Made by a program: the position numbers and the translations under genes. Shown piece after piece: positions 1 to 8,730 of a stretch of DNA of 34,560 nt. How positions within the stretch are numbered: position 1 is the first letter of the stretch; each line of letters starts with the position of its first letter. The notes beneath the pieces are model-generated. The model ran no database searches, was not told the origin of the DNA, and saw only the letters and a list, made by a program, of their open reading frames with translations. Source of the DNA: Clostridium sp. CAG:343 (lineage in GTDB: Bacteria > Bacillota > Clostridia > TANB77 > CAG-508); NCBI GenBank assembly GCA_000431335.1, contig FR888052.1:1-34560 (forward strand). The letters are read 5' to 3'.

Positions 1-97
1 AATAAAATTCAAGTGTTATAGTGGGAGCCAAAGCTTGGGCGCCATAATCATTTCTTACTGAACTGTAACCGTACCAATAGAAAAATATACCAAACTC

Positions 98-126
98 TTG
101 TTTTTGTATTTGAAATATAGTATAAT
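98..126 (+). promoter_or_regulatory. Candidate promoter upstream of uvrA
   Basis: TATAAT at 121-126 lies 17 bases after a weak -35 (TTGTTT, 98-103). The predicted start point would fall almost on the ribosome binding site (GGGGG, 131-135), giving a very short leader. The -10 match is good but the short leader weakens the call. Confidence 0.3.
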
Positions 127-143
127 GTTCTGGGGGTAAATTT

Positions 144-2984
144 ATGAATGATAAAATAATAATAAAAGGTGCAAAAGAACACAACCTAAAAAATATAAAT
201 TTAGAGATTCCAAGAGATAAAATGGTAGTAATAACAGGACTTTCTGGGTCTGGAAAATCATCACTAGCATTTGATACATTATATGCAGAAGGACAAAGAA
301 GATATGTAGAAAGTCTATCTTCATATGCAAGGCAATTTCTAGGATTAATGGAAAAACCAGATGTAGAGAGAATTGATGGACTTTCACCAGCAATTTCAAT
401 AGATCAAAAGACAACTTCAAAAAATCCACGTTCAACAGTAGGTACAGTAACCGAAATATATGATTATATTCGTTTATTATATGCTCGTATAGGAGTACCA
501 TATTGCCCAAATTGTCATAAAAAAATTGAAAAACAAACCATTGATCAAATCGTTGACAATATTATGAGTTTAGAAGAAGGAACAAAAATACAGGTTTTGG
601 CACCAGTAGTAAGAGGGCGTAAAGGTGAATATACAAAACAATTAGAAGGATATCAAAAAGAAGGATTTGTAAGAGTTAGAATAGATGGAGAAAATTATGA
701 ACTTTCAGATGATATAGAAATAGATAGAAAAAAGAAGCATGAAATTGAATTAGTAGTTGATAGATTAGTAATAAGAGATGATATCACAAGTAGATTAACT
801 GAATCAGTAGAAGTAGCACTAAAACATGCGGATAATCTTGTACTTATTGATATAGTTGGAAAAAATCCTATTTTATATAGTTGTAATTATGCTTGCCCAG
901 ACTGTGGATTTAGTTTTCCGGAATTAACTCCAAGAATGTTTTCATTTAATAATCCATTTGGTGCTTGTCCAGAATGTACAGGAATAGGATATTTAATGAA
1001 AATGGATGAAGATTTAATAGTTCCTGATAAAAATAAGACTTTATATGATGGAATTAAAGCTTTTGGCTCTAGCACAATGAAAAAAGGCGATACTATGGCT
1101 AAAATGTATTTTGAAAGCATAGGAAAACACTATGGAATAAATATAAAAAATAAAAAAATCAAAGATTTGCCTAGATGGTTTATGGAAAAGATACTTTATG
1201 GAACCGGAGATGAAGAAATTGAATTTGAGTATACTTCATATGCTGGAACAAGAAATTTTACAGCACCATTTGAAGGAGTGTTGCCAACATTAGATAGACG
1301 TCATAATGAAACAAAGTCACAAGGAATGAGAGATTTTTATGAAATGTATATGACAAATTCTCATTGCCCTGCTTGTAATGGAGCAAGATTAAAATCAGAG
1401 ATATTATCTATAAAAGTTGGAGATAAAAATATTAATGAATTAACAGAAATGTCAATCAGAAAAATAAAAGAATATTTAAATGGATTAAAATTAAATAAAA
1501 CTCAAGCTATGATTGCAGAATTAATATTAAAAGAAATTGATCAAAGATTACAATTTTTAATAGATGTTGGATTAGAATATTTAACATTATCAAGAAATGC
1601 AGGAAGTTTATCTGGAGGAGAATCTCAAAGAATTCGTTTAGCAACACAAATTGGTTCAGGGCTAACAGGAGTATTATATATTTTAGATGAACCAAGTATA
1701 GGGTTACATCAAAGAGATAACGAAAAATTACTTGCAACATTAAAAAAATTGAGAGATTTAGGAAATACATTACTTGTTGTAGAACATGATGAAGATACTA
1801 TGTATGCAGCAGACCAAATTATAGATATTGGACCAGGTGCAGGAGTGCATGGTGGACAGGTTATGGCACAACGGAACAGCAGAAGAGATAAAACAAATAA
1901 AAGATTCTATTACAGGGCAGTACTTAAGTGGAAGAAAAAAGATAGAAGTGCCTAAAAAAAGAAGAAAACATCTAAAAACAAAAGTGATAGAAGTACAAGG
2001 AGCAACAGAAAACAATTTAAAAAATATAAGCGTAAAATTTCCATTAGGAGTATTTAATTGTGTAACAGGAGTATCAGGTTCACGGAAAGTCAACATTAGT
2101 AAATGAAGTACTATATAAAACAATAGCAAAAGAATTAAATGGAGCAAATGAGAAACCAGGTAAATGTAAAGCAGTAAAAGGATTACAGAATATTGACAAA
2201 ATTATTAATATTGACCAATCTCCAATTGGAAGAACACCACGTTCAAATCCAGCAACATATACAGGAGTATTTGATTTAATTCGTGACATTTTTGCATCAA
2301 CAGAAGAAGCAAAAATTAGAGGATATCAAAAAGGAAGATTTAGTTTTAATGTCGCAGGAGGAAGATGTGAAAGCTGTAATGGGGATGGTGAGCATAAAAT
2401 AGAAATGCATTTTTTACCAGACATATATGTACCATGCGAAGTATGTAAGGGAAAAAGATATAATAGAGAAACATTGGAAGTAAAATATAAAGGAAAAAAC
2501 ATAGCAGATGTATTAAATATGACAGTTGAAGAATCATTAGAATTTTTTGATAAAATACCAAAAATAAAACAAAAAATGCAAACTTTGTATGATGTAGGAT
2601 TAGGATATATAAAACTTCGGACAACCATCTACTACATTATCAGGAGGGGAAGCACAAAGAGTAAAACTTGCAACAGAGTTATCAAAAAGAGCAACTGGAA
2701 AAACATTGTATATATTAGATGAGCCAACAACAGGACTTCATATAGCAGATGTTCATAAATTGATAGATGTTTTACAAAGATTAGTTGATACAGGAAATAC
2801 AATAATAGTTATTGAACATAATTTAGATTTGATAAAAACTTGTGATCATATTATAGATTTAGGACCAGAAGGTGGAGATAATGGAGGAGAAGTGGTTGCT
2901 ATAGGTACACCTGAACAAATTTGTAAAAACGAGAGAAGTTATACAGGAAAATTTTTAAAAAAATATATTAATGATGAAACTTAG
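144..2984 (+). CDS. uvrA: Excinuclease ABC subunit A (UvrA), apparently needs three +1 shifts
   Basis: UvrA is the DNA-damage-recognition ATPase of nucleotide excision repair and acts with UvrB. The N-terminal ABC half has a Walker A (GLSGSGKSS), a CPNC zinc-finger pair and the signature LSGGESQRIRLA. The second half has GSGKS, CESC and CEVC zinc pairs, LSGGEAQRVKLA and a Walker B (LYILDEPTTGLH). The conserved sequence runs across three frames. An extra C stands before GGA at 1872, 2083 and 2618, each making an in-frame CGG. Omitting these three bases gives one open frame of 945 residues, the usual family length, with glycines at 577, 647 (Walker A of the second ABC domain) and 825. The standard code would stop at 1955 after 603 residues and lose the second ATPase. 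No other lesion is visible. The start ATG has GGGGG seven bases upstream. Family identity is certain; whether it is a recoded gene, a pseudogene or a sequencing error is open. Confidence 0.93.
1872..1875 (+). other. Putative +1 recoding site 1 in uvrA (CGG-A)
   Basis: In-frame codons read CAA CGG A. Staying in frame gives 27 unrelated residues and a stop at 1955. Skipping C1872 reads GGA and continues the UvrA sequence as MAQ-GTAEEI. The distance from the start codon (1728 bases) confirms CGG is in the zero frame. Confidence 0.7.
2083..2086 (+). other. Putative +1 recoding site 2 in uvrA (CGG-A, Walker A)
   Basis: Codons read GGT TCA CGG A in the frame set by site 1 (210 bases on). Skipping C2083 gives GSGKST, the P-loop of the second ABC domain. 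The invariant glycine is encoded exactly at the shift. The unshifted frame stops within eight codons. Confidence 0.7.
2618..2621 (+). other. Putative +1 recoding site 3 in uvrA (CGG-A)
   Basis: Codons read AAA CTT CGG A in the frame set by site 2 (534 bases on). Skipping C2618 gives KLGQPSTTLSGGEAQR, the conserved UvrA segment leading into the second ABC signature. CTT before the site resembles the slippery codon of yeast Ty1 (CUU AGG C), but the other four sites lack it. Confidence 0.7.
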
Positions 2985-3106
2985 AATATAATATTAAGGT
3001 AAATGGAGATTATAATACATTATTTGGAATTTCTCCAAGTAGAGTCTATGAAAAATTAAAAGAACTAGGCTATAAAATATCAGATTTTGAATTAGAAGAA
3101 TTATGA
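2981..3106 (+). pseudogene. Start-less fragment resembling a Fis-type helix-turn-helix
   Basis: An open frame directly after uvrA ends at TGA 3104-3106 and reads like coding sequence, including LFGISPSRVYEKLKELGY, which resembles the GIS-R-xLYRKLKELG pattern of Fis/NtrC-type helix-turn-helix ends. There is no start codon with a ribosome binding site, and an in-frame stop lies just upstream. It may be the C-terminal remnant of a lost regulator gene. Identification is weak. Confidence 0.3.
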
Positions 3107-3115
3107 AATAATTAT

Positions 3116-3147
3116 AAAGAAGATATAATTAATATCTTCTTTTTTTG
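3116..3147 (+). terminator. Rho-independent terminator after uvrA
   Basis: Eleven-pair perfect stem, AAAGAAGATAT (3116-3126) with ATATCTTCTTT (3132-3142), five-base loop, followed by a T run. Confidence 0.8.
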
Positions 3148-3276
3148 CCTTTTTTAATTTTATATATCCATTTTAAATAAAACTAAAAAATTCATATAAT
3201 ATTAACTACGAATCAGGCTAATTGAATAAAAATAATAAACAATGCAAATAATTACAAATAGGAGTTGATTAATAAT

Positions 3277-4216
3277 ATGTATAATTTTAGAACTGATTTA
3301 GCATCTGAAAGAAGAGATATTTATAAAAAAGCAAACAAATTAGAAAACGAAATTGATGGAATTGAAAGTACAAAAGAAGAAAAAGATGAAAATATAAAAA
3401 TAGAAAGAGTAAAAATAGTAAATGAAAGCGGAGAAAAAGCAATTGGAAAGCCAATTGGAAACTATATTACAATAGACATAAAAAAATTAAAAATAGCACG
3501 GAGAAGATGAAATACAGAAAGCATCAGAAACATTAACAGAAGAATTAAGAAAAATCATAGACTTACATGTTGATAAACAAGGAGAAATTCTGGTAGTTGG
3601 CTTAGGAAATATATATGTTACACCAGATGCATTAGGTCCAAAAGTAATTAATGAAATTGACGTAACAAGACATTTAATTAATTATTTACCACAATATGTA
3701 GAAGAAGGAACAAGAATGGTAAGTGCAATAGCACCAGGAGTATTAGGAACTACAGGGATTGAAACAGTAGAAATCTTAAAAGGAATCGTAGAAAATATAA
3801 AGCCAAAACTATTAATAGTTATAGATGCACTTGCTTCAAGAAGCATTGAAAGAATTAGCAGTACAGTACAATTATCAGATACAGGAATTGTACCAGGTGC
3901 AGGAGTGGGAAACACACGAAGTGAAATAAGTAAAAACACATTAGGAATACCAGTAATAGCAATTGGAATTCCAACTGTTGTAGAAACAGCAGTATTAGTA
4001 AATGATTGCCTAGACGTATTTATTCAAAAATTACAAGACGAAGCAAAATCAAATGACTATTTAAACAAATTAAAAGAAGAAGATAACTATGAAGAAATTA
4101 AAGAAGCATTACTTCCAAAAGAGTATAATTTAATTGTAACCCCAAAAGAAATAGATGACTTAATAGAAAATATGAAAGACGTAGTAGCAAGAGGAATAAA
4201 TTTTGCTATAAATTAA
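3277..4216 (+). CDS. gpr: Germination protease GPR, apparently needs one +1 shift
   Basis: GPR (aspartic peptidase family A25) degrades small acid-soluble spore proteins at germination. The N-terminus YNFRTDLASERRDIY and the core VVGLGNIYVTPDALGPKV, TRHL, SAIAPGVLGTTGIET and PGAGVGNTRSEIS are GPR hallmarks. The N-terminal piece and the core lie in different frames. Skipping C3499 before GGA joins them as KIA-GEDEIQKA into 312 residues; otherwise translation stops at 3510 after 77. ATG 3277 is preferred over TTG 3265, which would abut the GGAG at 3261-3264; spacing to the ATG is 12. With this start only four residues precede RTDLA, so a long autocleaved propeptide is not seen. No convincing sigma-G promoter was found; TGAATA at 3223 is a weak candidate -35. 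The gene stands alone between a terminator and a repeat. Confidence 0.9.
3499..3502 (+). other. Putative +1 recoding site in gpr (CGG-A)
   Basis: Codons read ATA GCA CGG A, 222 bases after the ATG and therefore in frame. Unshifted reading gives RRR then TGA at 3508-3510. Skipping C3499 reads Gly75 and 238 codons of conserved GPR sequence before the stop. Confidence 0.7.
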
Positions 4217-4218
4217 AA

Positions 4219-4250
4219 TGAGACATGGGGGACAGGTCAAGAGTGTATCA
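4219..4250. repeat. Degenerate copy (a) of the GGGACAGGTCT palindromic repeat
   Basis: Begins two bases after the gpr stop codon with TGAGACA and contains GGGGACAGGTC. The right arm (GTGTATCA) is decayed compared with TGTCTCA in the other copies, so it no longer folds well. Confidence 0.6.
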
Positions 4251-4279
4251 AATGTAAAGATAAAAAAAGTAAAAAAATA

Positions 4280-4308
4280 TTGCAAAATAAGAAAAGATAA
4301 TATATAAT
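4280..4308 (+). promoter_or_regulatory. Sigma-A-type promoter for the 4348 gene
   Basis: TTGCAA (4280-4285), a 17-base spacer and TATAAT (4303-4308), 39 bases before the start codon. Confidence 0.55.
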
Positions 4309-4347
4309 CAAGATGTAATAATAAAAATGTAGAAGGAGAGGATTCTA

Positions 4348-5169
4348 ATGAGCGAAAAAGAAAATAAAGAAAATCAAGTAAAAGAAACAGCAGGAACAAA
4401 AAAAGAAGAAAAAGTAATAAAGGAAGTTAAAAAAGAAACAATAAAAGAACCAGAAGCTGTAGAAGTAAAAAAAGAAAATAAAACAGGAGTTAAACAAGTA
4501 GAAAAAAAAGAAGATAAAAAAACAGAAAATGATAATAATAAACAAGATAAAAAGAAATTTGAAGTAAAAACAACAAAACAACAGAACAATAAAACAGGAG
4601 ATACAAAAAAAGCCTCTTGGATTGCACCAACAATAACAATTCTATTAGTATTAGTGGTAGTAGCACTATTAACAGTTATGATAGTTACATCAAGCGACCC
4701 TAAAAAAACAGTAGATGGATTTTTAACAAATTTAAAATCTGGAGATTTTACAAAAGCACAAGAATTTGTTAGTGAAAATAAAGATATATTAAGTGATGAG
4801 AAATTTGATCAAGAAACAGAAGCATTATTATTTGATAAGATGTCTTGGAAAATTACAAAAATAACAAAAGAAGATGACAAAGCGAATGTTGAAATAGAAA
4901 TTACAAACAAGAATTTTGACACAATTATATCAAATTGCATGAAAAAATTATTAGGAGATTTTAAATCTGTTTTAAGTGGTAGTTCAGTAGAGAAAAATAT
5001 GGAAAAATATCTAACAGAGGAATTAAAAAATGAACAACCAGAAATGAAAACTGTTACTAAAACAATAGAATTAGTAAAAGAAGATAAAAAATGGAAAGTG
5101 GTTTCAAATGATGAATTAATAGATTCATTATTACCAGGATTTCAAGAAGCAATCAATGAATTAGGTTAA
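4348..5169 (+). CDS. Membrane-anchored protein with extracytoplasmic DUF4878-like domain
   Basis: The 273-residue product has three parts. Residues 1-90 are extremely rich in Lys and Glu and likely disordered in the cytoplasm. One transmembrane segment follows (about 91-114, APTITILLVLVVVALLTVMI). The outer domain begins SSDPKKTVDGFLTNLKSGDF and resembles the NTF2-like DUF4878/lipoprotein domain fold. I know no specific function for this architecture. No lipobox cysteine is present, so it is a single-pass membrane protein rather than a lipoprotein. AAGGAGAGG precedes the ATG. It is a single-gene unit with its own promoter and a shared terminator with ytxC. The domain call is based on pattern only. 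Confidence 0.7.
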   Translation: MSEKENKENQVKETAGTKKEEKVIKEVKKETIKEPEAVEVKKENKTGVKQVEKKEDKKTENDNNKQDKKKFEVKTTKQQNNKTGDTKKASWIAPTITILLVLVVVALLTVMIVTSSDPKKTVDGFLTNLKSGDFTKAQEFVSENKDILSDEKFDQETEALLFDKMSWKITKITKEDDKANVEIEITNKNFDTIISNCMKKLLGDFKSVLSGSSVEKNMEKYLTEELKNEQPEMKTVTKTIELVKEDKKWKVVSNDELIDSLLPGFQEAINELG

Positions 5170-5204
5170 TAGAACAAGAGCAAATATTAATAATATTTAA
5201 TATA

Positions 5205-5246
5205 AAAAGTCCAAATACTATATTAGTAAATAGTATTCGGACTTTT
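5205..5246. terminator. Bidirectional terminator between the 4348 gene and ytxC
   Basis: Seventeen-base arms at 5205-5221 and 5230-5246 pair with a single A-C mismatch (5213/5238). The stem is flanked by A and T runs, so it works on both strands. It includes the last codons of the minus-strand ytxC. Confidence 0.8.
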
Positions 5247-6092
5247 GCTTTTTATAGAGTTTTTATATAATTTACAAATATTACAATCTGTACAAATATG
5301 AATTCTATTTTCAAAAACGGTTTGTAAAGTATTAATAAATTCGTCAATATTATTATCAATTAGATGAATATATATTTTCTTTGGAAGAAGTGAAAGTAAA
5401 GAATTTAAAGTATAATCATTAGAAGAAAATGTTATATCACTTAAATATTTTGCTTTAAATTTTTCATTTGAAATAGAAATAATTTCTTTATTTTCGTCTA
5501 ACAATATAGATTCGCTGTTAGAATAAATTATATGAACAATTTTACAGTTACTTTCTTGAGAGTTGATATATAATTTTAATAAAGATACAAATTCTAAATA
5601 TTCTTTTTCAATGATAAAATTATTTACAGCTTCATTTACAATATCATCTAAAATTTCTAAATAAGATTTTATTCTAAAATTAATAAAACCGTTTAATACT
5701 AAAGATTTGTTATAATATAAAAAGTCATAGAAACTATTAGAAAGTGACTTGAATTTTTTATCAAATATGATTGAAAAATCATTAGCCATTATATCAAAGC
5801 ATAAATTTAATATTTGTTCTCTTTCTACATTATCAAAATAAAAGTAATTTTGGAGAATTATTTTTTTAAGAAAAGTTTCTTCTAATTCATCTAATATCAA
5901 AAGTGATAAAATAGAACAGATTTTATTTAAAAATAAATTATTATCGAGACCTTTATAATGAATTATAATATTATTATAATGTTTAAATTTACGACAAGAG
6001 AAGTAAACTAGTTCTAGTTCTAAATCATTCAATTCATTTAGCAGATATTGGATTAAATCAGAATTGTTTGTTTTAATACATATTGATTTCAT
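5223..6092 (-). CDS. ytxC: Putative sporulation protein YtxC
   Basis: The 289-residue product has the size and layout of the YtxC sporulation family (Bacillus subtilis YtxC is about 280 residues), including an acidic LDELEETFLKKII helix in the first half and a C-terminal cysteine cluster (HICTDCNICKLY) like the CxxC-type end of that family. The biochemical role of YtxC is unknown; it is associated with sporulation. AAGGAG lies upstream of the ATG. It is separated from the upstream minus-strand genes by a strong terminator (6226-6269), so it should have its own promoter, which I could not assign. The family call rests on general resemblance, not on a catalytic motif. Confidence 0.65.
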   Translation of the reverse strand: MKSICIKTNNSDLIQYLLNELNDLELELVYFSCRKFKHYNNIIIHYKGLDNNLFLNKICSILSLLILDELEETFLKKIILQNYFYFDNVEREQILNLCFDIMANDFSIIFDKKFKSLSNSFYDFLYYNKSLVLNGFINFRIKSYLEILDDIVNEAVNNFIIEKEYLEFVSLLKLYINSQESNCKIVHIIYSNSESILLDENKEIISISNEKFKAKYLSDITFSSNDYTLNSLLSLLPKKIYIHLIDNNIDEFINTLQTVFENRIHICTDCNICKLYKNSIKSKSPNTIY

Positions 6093-6225
6093 TTAAAAAT
6101 CTCCTTTCCAATAAAAATAGTATCTACTAAATGTTAAAAACTTATACACTATACTATGCTAATTTTATTAATTAGAAAATTGTCCTAAAAATGAAATATT
6201 GCGAAATTTTAATAATTCACATAAT

Positions 6226-6269
6226 AAAAAAGATATAATAATATTTTTTAATATTATTATATCTTTTTT
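6226..6269. terminator. Terminator after the GH57 gene (minus strand)
   Basis: Twenty-pair perfect stem (6226-6245 with 6250-6269), TTTT loop, A run on one side and T run on the other. It ends the minus-strand transcript that includes 7863-6274. Confidence 0.85.
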
Positions 6270-6273
6270 GAAA

Positions 6274-7863
6274 TTAAGAATATATTTTATAATCAATATC
6301 AGGAAATATACAATCTTTTTTCATAATATCTTTTAAAAATAATTCATCTATTGAATCTTCTTTTATTTGATAATACAATTTTGTGAATCTTCCGATATGA
6401 TCTTTAATTCTTTTTTTAGCATAATCAACCATAGTTCCATTAGTAATAATAAATAGCCAATCACTACTTTGAGCAAGTAACAGTTCTCTAGCACATTGAT
6501 TTAGAGCTTTTTTCTTTAAGCCTTTTGCATTTGGAAAAAGATTAGCTAGTTCACACATTCTATCACCAGCAACATGTAAATGTCTGTGTACATAATCATT
6601 AGAAGGATTTAACCAAACTTCACTATATCCATTAGCTCCCCAGCTAGAACGACAAGGAGATGCAACTTGCATATTTGGATATTTATCAATATATTCTGAA
6701 GGAGTAATTAGCTTAAAATTACAATCATCATAATAAATTTTTTTAAATAAAATATATAACCAATAAGGACCTTCATACCACCAATGCCCATAAAGTTCAG
6801 CATCATAAGGACAAAGTATAATAGGAGGTGTATCCATATATTGAGATAAATTATTAATTTGGTTTGTTCTAGAATCCAAGAAATGACCAGCTTGTCTTTC
6901 AGCTGAATCTTTTGCCCATTGAATATTATAATAATCTTTGAAATCAGTCTTTCCAGTAATTCTATAATATTTAATTCCGGTATGAACTCTTACTCCATTA
7001 TGAGCAATATAAGGTTTTATATAATCATAGTCAGCTTCATATCCAATATCACGATAAAACTCTCTATAATTAAAATCTCCAGGATAACCATCTATAGAAC
7101 TCCAAACTTGTTGAGATGATTCAATATCTCTACCAAAAGCTATAACACCTTTAGGAGAAACAATAGGAGCAAAAGTACCATAAATAGGAGTAGGGTCAGC
7201 ATATAAAATTCCATGTGATTCAGTAATAATATAATCAATACCAAATTCTTTTAAATATTTATCTGCTTCTGGGACATATCCACACTCAGGTAACCAAATG
7301 CCACGAGGTTTTTTACCAAAATATCTTTCATAAGTTTGAACTCCAACTGCTATTTGAGCTTTAACAGTCTTTTCATTAACATATAAAATTGGAAAATATC
7401 CATGAGTTGCTCCACAAGTAATAATTTCTAAAACTCCAACATCTTGAAAATGTTTAAAAGCATCGATTAGATTACAATTATAAACATCTTTAAATAAATG
7501 TAGGTCATTTGAATAACGGTCAAAATAATAATGAGAAAGTTTATTTAGTCTTTCATCTCCAGCAGTTCTTTTAATTTCTTTCTCAGACAATTCGATTAAT
7601 CTTTTTAAATATTTAATATATTTTCTTTGTAATAATTTATTATCTAACATAGAAAGTAGAGGAGGAGTCATAGACATTGTAATTCTAAAATCGACCCCTT
7701 CATCTACTAATTTTTGAAAATTAGTAAGTAATGGTATATACGTTTCCGAAATAGCTTCATATAGCCAAGATTCCTCTAAATAATCATCGCTCTCAGGATG
7801 ATGAATAAAAGGAAGATGAGCATGAAGAACAAAACTTACATATCCTTTTTTCTCTTGCATCAT
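6274..7863 (-). CDS. GH57-family 1,4-alpha-glucan branching enzyme-like protein (DUF1957)
   Basis: The 529-residue protein has the GH57/DUF1957 pattern. HAHLPF lies near the N-terminus. WLPECGY at about residue 190 holds the presumed catalytic Glu. CPYDAELYGHWWYEGP at about residue 350 holds the presumed catalytic Asp. A C-terminal helical region follows with SSDWLFIITNGT. GH57 members of this type form alpha-1,6 branches in glycogen-like glucans, in the cytoplasm (no signal peptide). It follows the DUF4912 gene on the same strand, with a palindromic repeat in the 75-base gap. GGAG stands four bases before the first of two adjacent ATGs; the second gives a more normal spacing of seven, so the N-terminus is uncertain by one residue. 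Substrate is inferred from the family. Confidence 0.88.
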   Translation of the reverse strand: MMQEKKGYVSFVLHAHLPFIHHPESDDYLEESWLYEAISETYIPLLTNFQKLVDEGVDFRITMSMTPPLLSMLDNKLLQRKYIKYLKRLIELSEKEIKRTAGDERLNKLSHYYFDRYSNDLHLFKDVYNCNLIDAFKHFQDVGVLEIITCGATHGYFPILYVNEKTVKAQIAVGVQTYERYFGKKPRGIWLPECGYVPEADKYLKEFGIDYIITESHGILYADPTPIYGTFAPIVSPKGVIAFGRDIESSQQVWSSIDGYPGDFNYREFYRDIGYEADYDYIKPYIAHNGVRVHTGIKYYRITGKTDFKDYYNIQWAKDSAERQAGHFLDSRTNQINNLSQYMDTPPIILCPYDAELYGHWWYEGPYWLYILFKKIYYDDCNFKLITPSEYIDKYPNMQVASPCRSSWGANGYSEVWLNPSNDYVHRHLHVAGDRMCELANLFPNAKGLKKKALNQCARELLLAQSSDWLFIITNGTMVDYAKKRIKDHIGRFTKLYYQIKEDSIDELFLKDIMKKDCIFPDIDYKIYS

Positions 7864-7877
7864 AAAACTCCTTTGTT

Positions 7878-7909
7878 TGAGACAATAGGGACAGGTCTAA
7901 ATTGTCTCA
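7878..7909. repeat. Copy (b) of the GGGACAGGTCT palindromic repeat
   Basis: Perfect outer stem TGAGACAAT / ATTGTCTCA enclosing AGGGACAGGTCTAA. It lies between the DUF4912 gene and the GH57 gene, just upstream of the GH57 ribosome binding site, so it would form a hairpin in their joint mRNA. Confidence 0.85.
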
Positions 7910-7938
7910 TAATATTGTTATAATTTATTGAATTTACA

Positions 7939-8730
7939 TTATGAAGAAGGATTAGATGAATCATAAATTCCCTCTACATTTTCAGATTTATATAATCCTT
8001 TATATAAATCGTATATATCGTAAATTTTTCCCATATTTGTAATAAAAGATAGATTGTTAATACTTTTTTCTGTTTGAGAACCTGTTTTAACATTTTTAAA
8101 ATATACCATTTTTTGATGTTTATCAAATAATATATGATCGTTAGGGGATTCAATTTCATTTGATGTTGAAACATAGATATAATCAGAATCTAATTTCTCA
8201 GTTTTTCTAATAGGCTTTCTACCTAGTTCTACTCGATAGTCACATTTACTATCTGCAACATGTAGGTACCAGCTATTTGCAAAATCATTTATTTTTACTT
8301 CAAACTGATAATTTAATGTATCATTATAAATAATTAAAACTGGCTCAGTTTTCTCAAAAAAATCATTCCCGTACTTTTCTTTAAATTTCTCTATGTCATT
8401 ATCTGATATATCCCAATAAATAAATAGAGTGGTAGGGGTTTGAGCCAAAACTTTTACAACAGTTTGATTATATCGATAAGGCAAATCATAATATTCTACT
8501 GTTTCCATCATTCGTTTAGAAGTATTTGTAGTAGTGCTTTTTTTTGTAGCAACTTTTTTTACACTTTTTGATGAAGATTTCTTTTTTGTAGTTGTGTTTT
8601 TTGATTTCGATTTTGATTTTGTTGCTGGTCTTTTTTTAGTGTTAGATGTTTTTTTTGTATTGGTAGTAGAAGTTTTTACATTATTTTCTTTATTTTTTAA
8701 ATCTTTTTGTTCTTTTGTTTTTCTTGGCAT
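7939..8730 (-). CDS. DUF4912 domain protein with Lys-rich N-terminus
   Basis: The 263-residue product starts with about 75 residues dominated by Lys, Thr and Ser (KKTSNTKKRPATKSKSK and similar), likely disordered and perhaps nucleic-acid or polyanion binding. A DUF4912-like domain follows from about residue 78: YYDLPYRYNQTVVKVLAQ, LFIYWDIS and SWYLHVAD. The function of DUF4912 is not established. Its pairing with a GH57 branching enzyme gene suggests a role linked to glucan metabolism, but that is inference from context only. AGGAGG lies seven bases before the ATG. Confidence 0.75.
   Translation of the reverse strand: MPRKTKEQKDLKNKENNVKTSTTNTKKTSNTKKRPATKSKSKSKNTTTKKKSSSKSVKKVATKKSTTTNTSKRMMETVEYYDLPYRYNQTVVKVLAQTPTTLFIYWDISDNDIEKFKEKYGNDFFEKTEPVLIIYNDTLNYQFEVKINDFANSWYLHVADSKCDYRVELGRKPIRKTEKLDSDYIYVSTSNEIESPNDHILFDKHQKMVYFKNVKTGSQTEKSINNLSFITNMGKIYDIYDLYKGLYKSENVEGIYDSSNPSS

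Noticed and set aside
144..2984. uvrA as an ordinary decaying pseudogene
   Set aside because: All conserved motifs and the normal length survive, the only lesions are three identical C-before-GGA insertions, and the same lesion occurs in gpr and mnmA. Decay would give mixed substitutions, stops and indels.
3400..3510. GPR N-terminal piece as a separate small protein ending at 3510
   Set aside because: Its sequence is the conserved GPR N-terminus and joins the rest exactly when one C is skipped.
5230..5246. A sixth CGG at 5238-5240 (TATTCGGACT) as a recoding site
   Set aside because: It lies in the terminator stem; on the gene's own (minus) strand it reads CCG, not CGG, and the other stem arm indicates a substitution rather than an inserted base.
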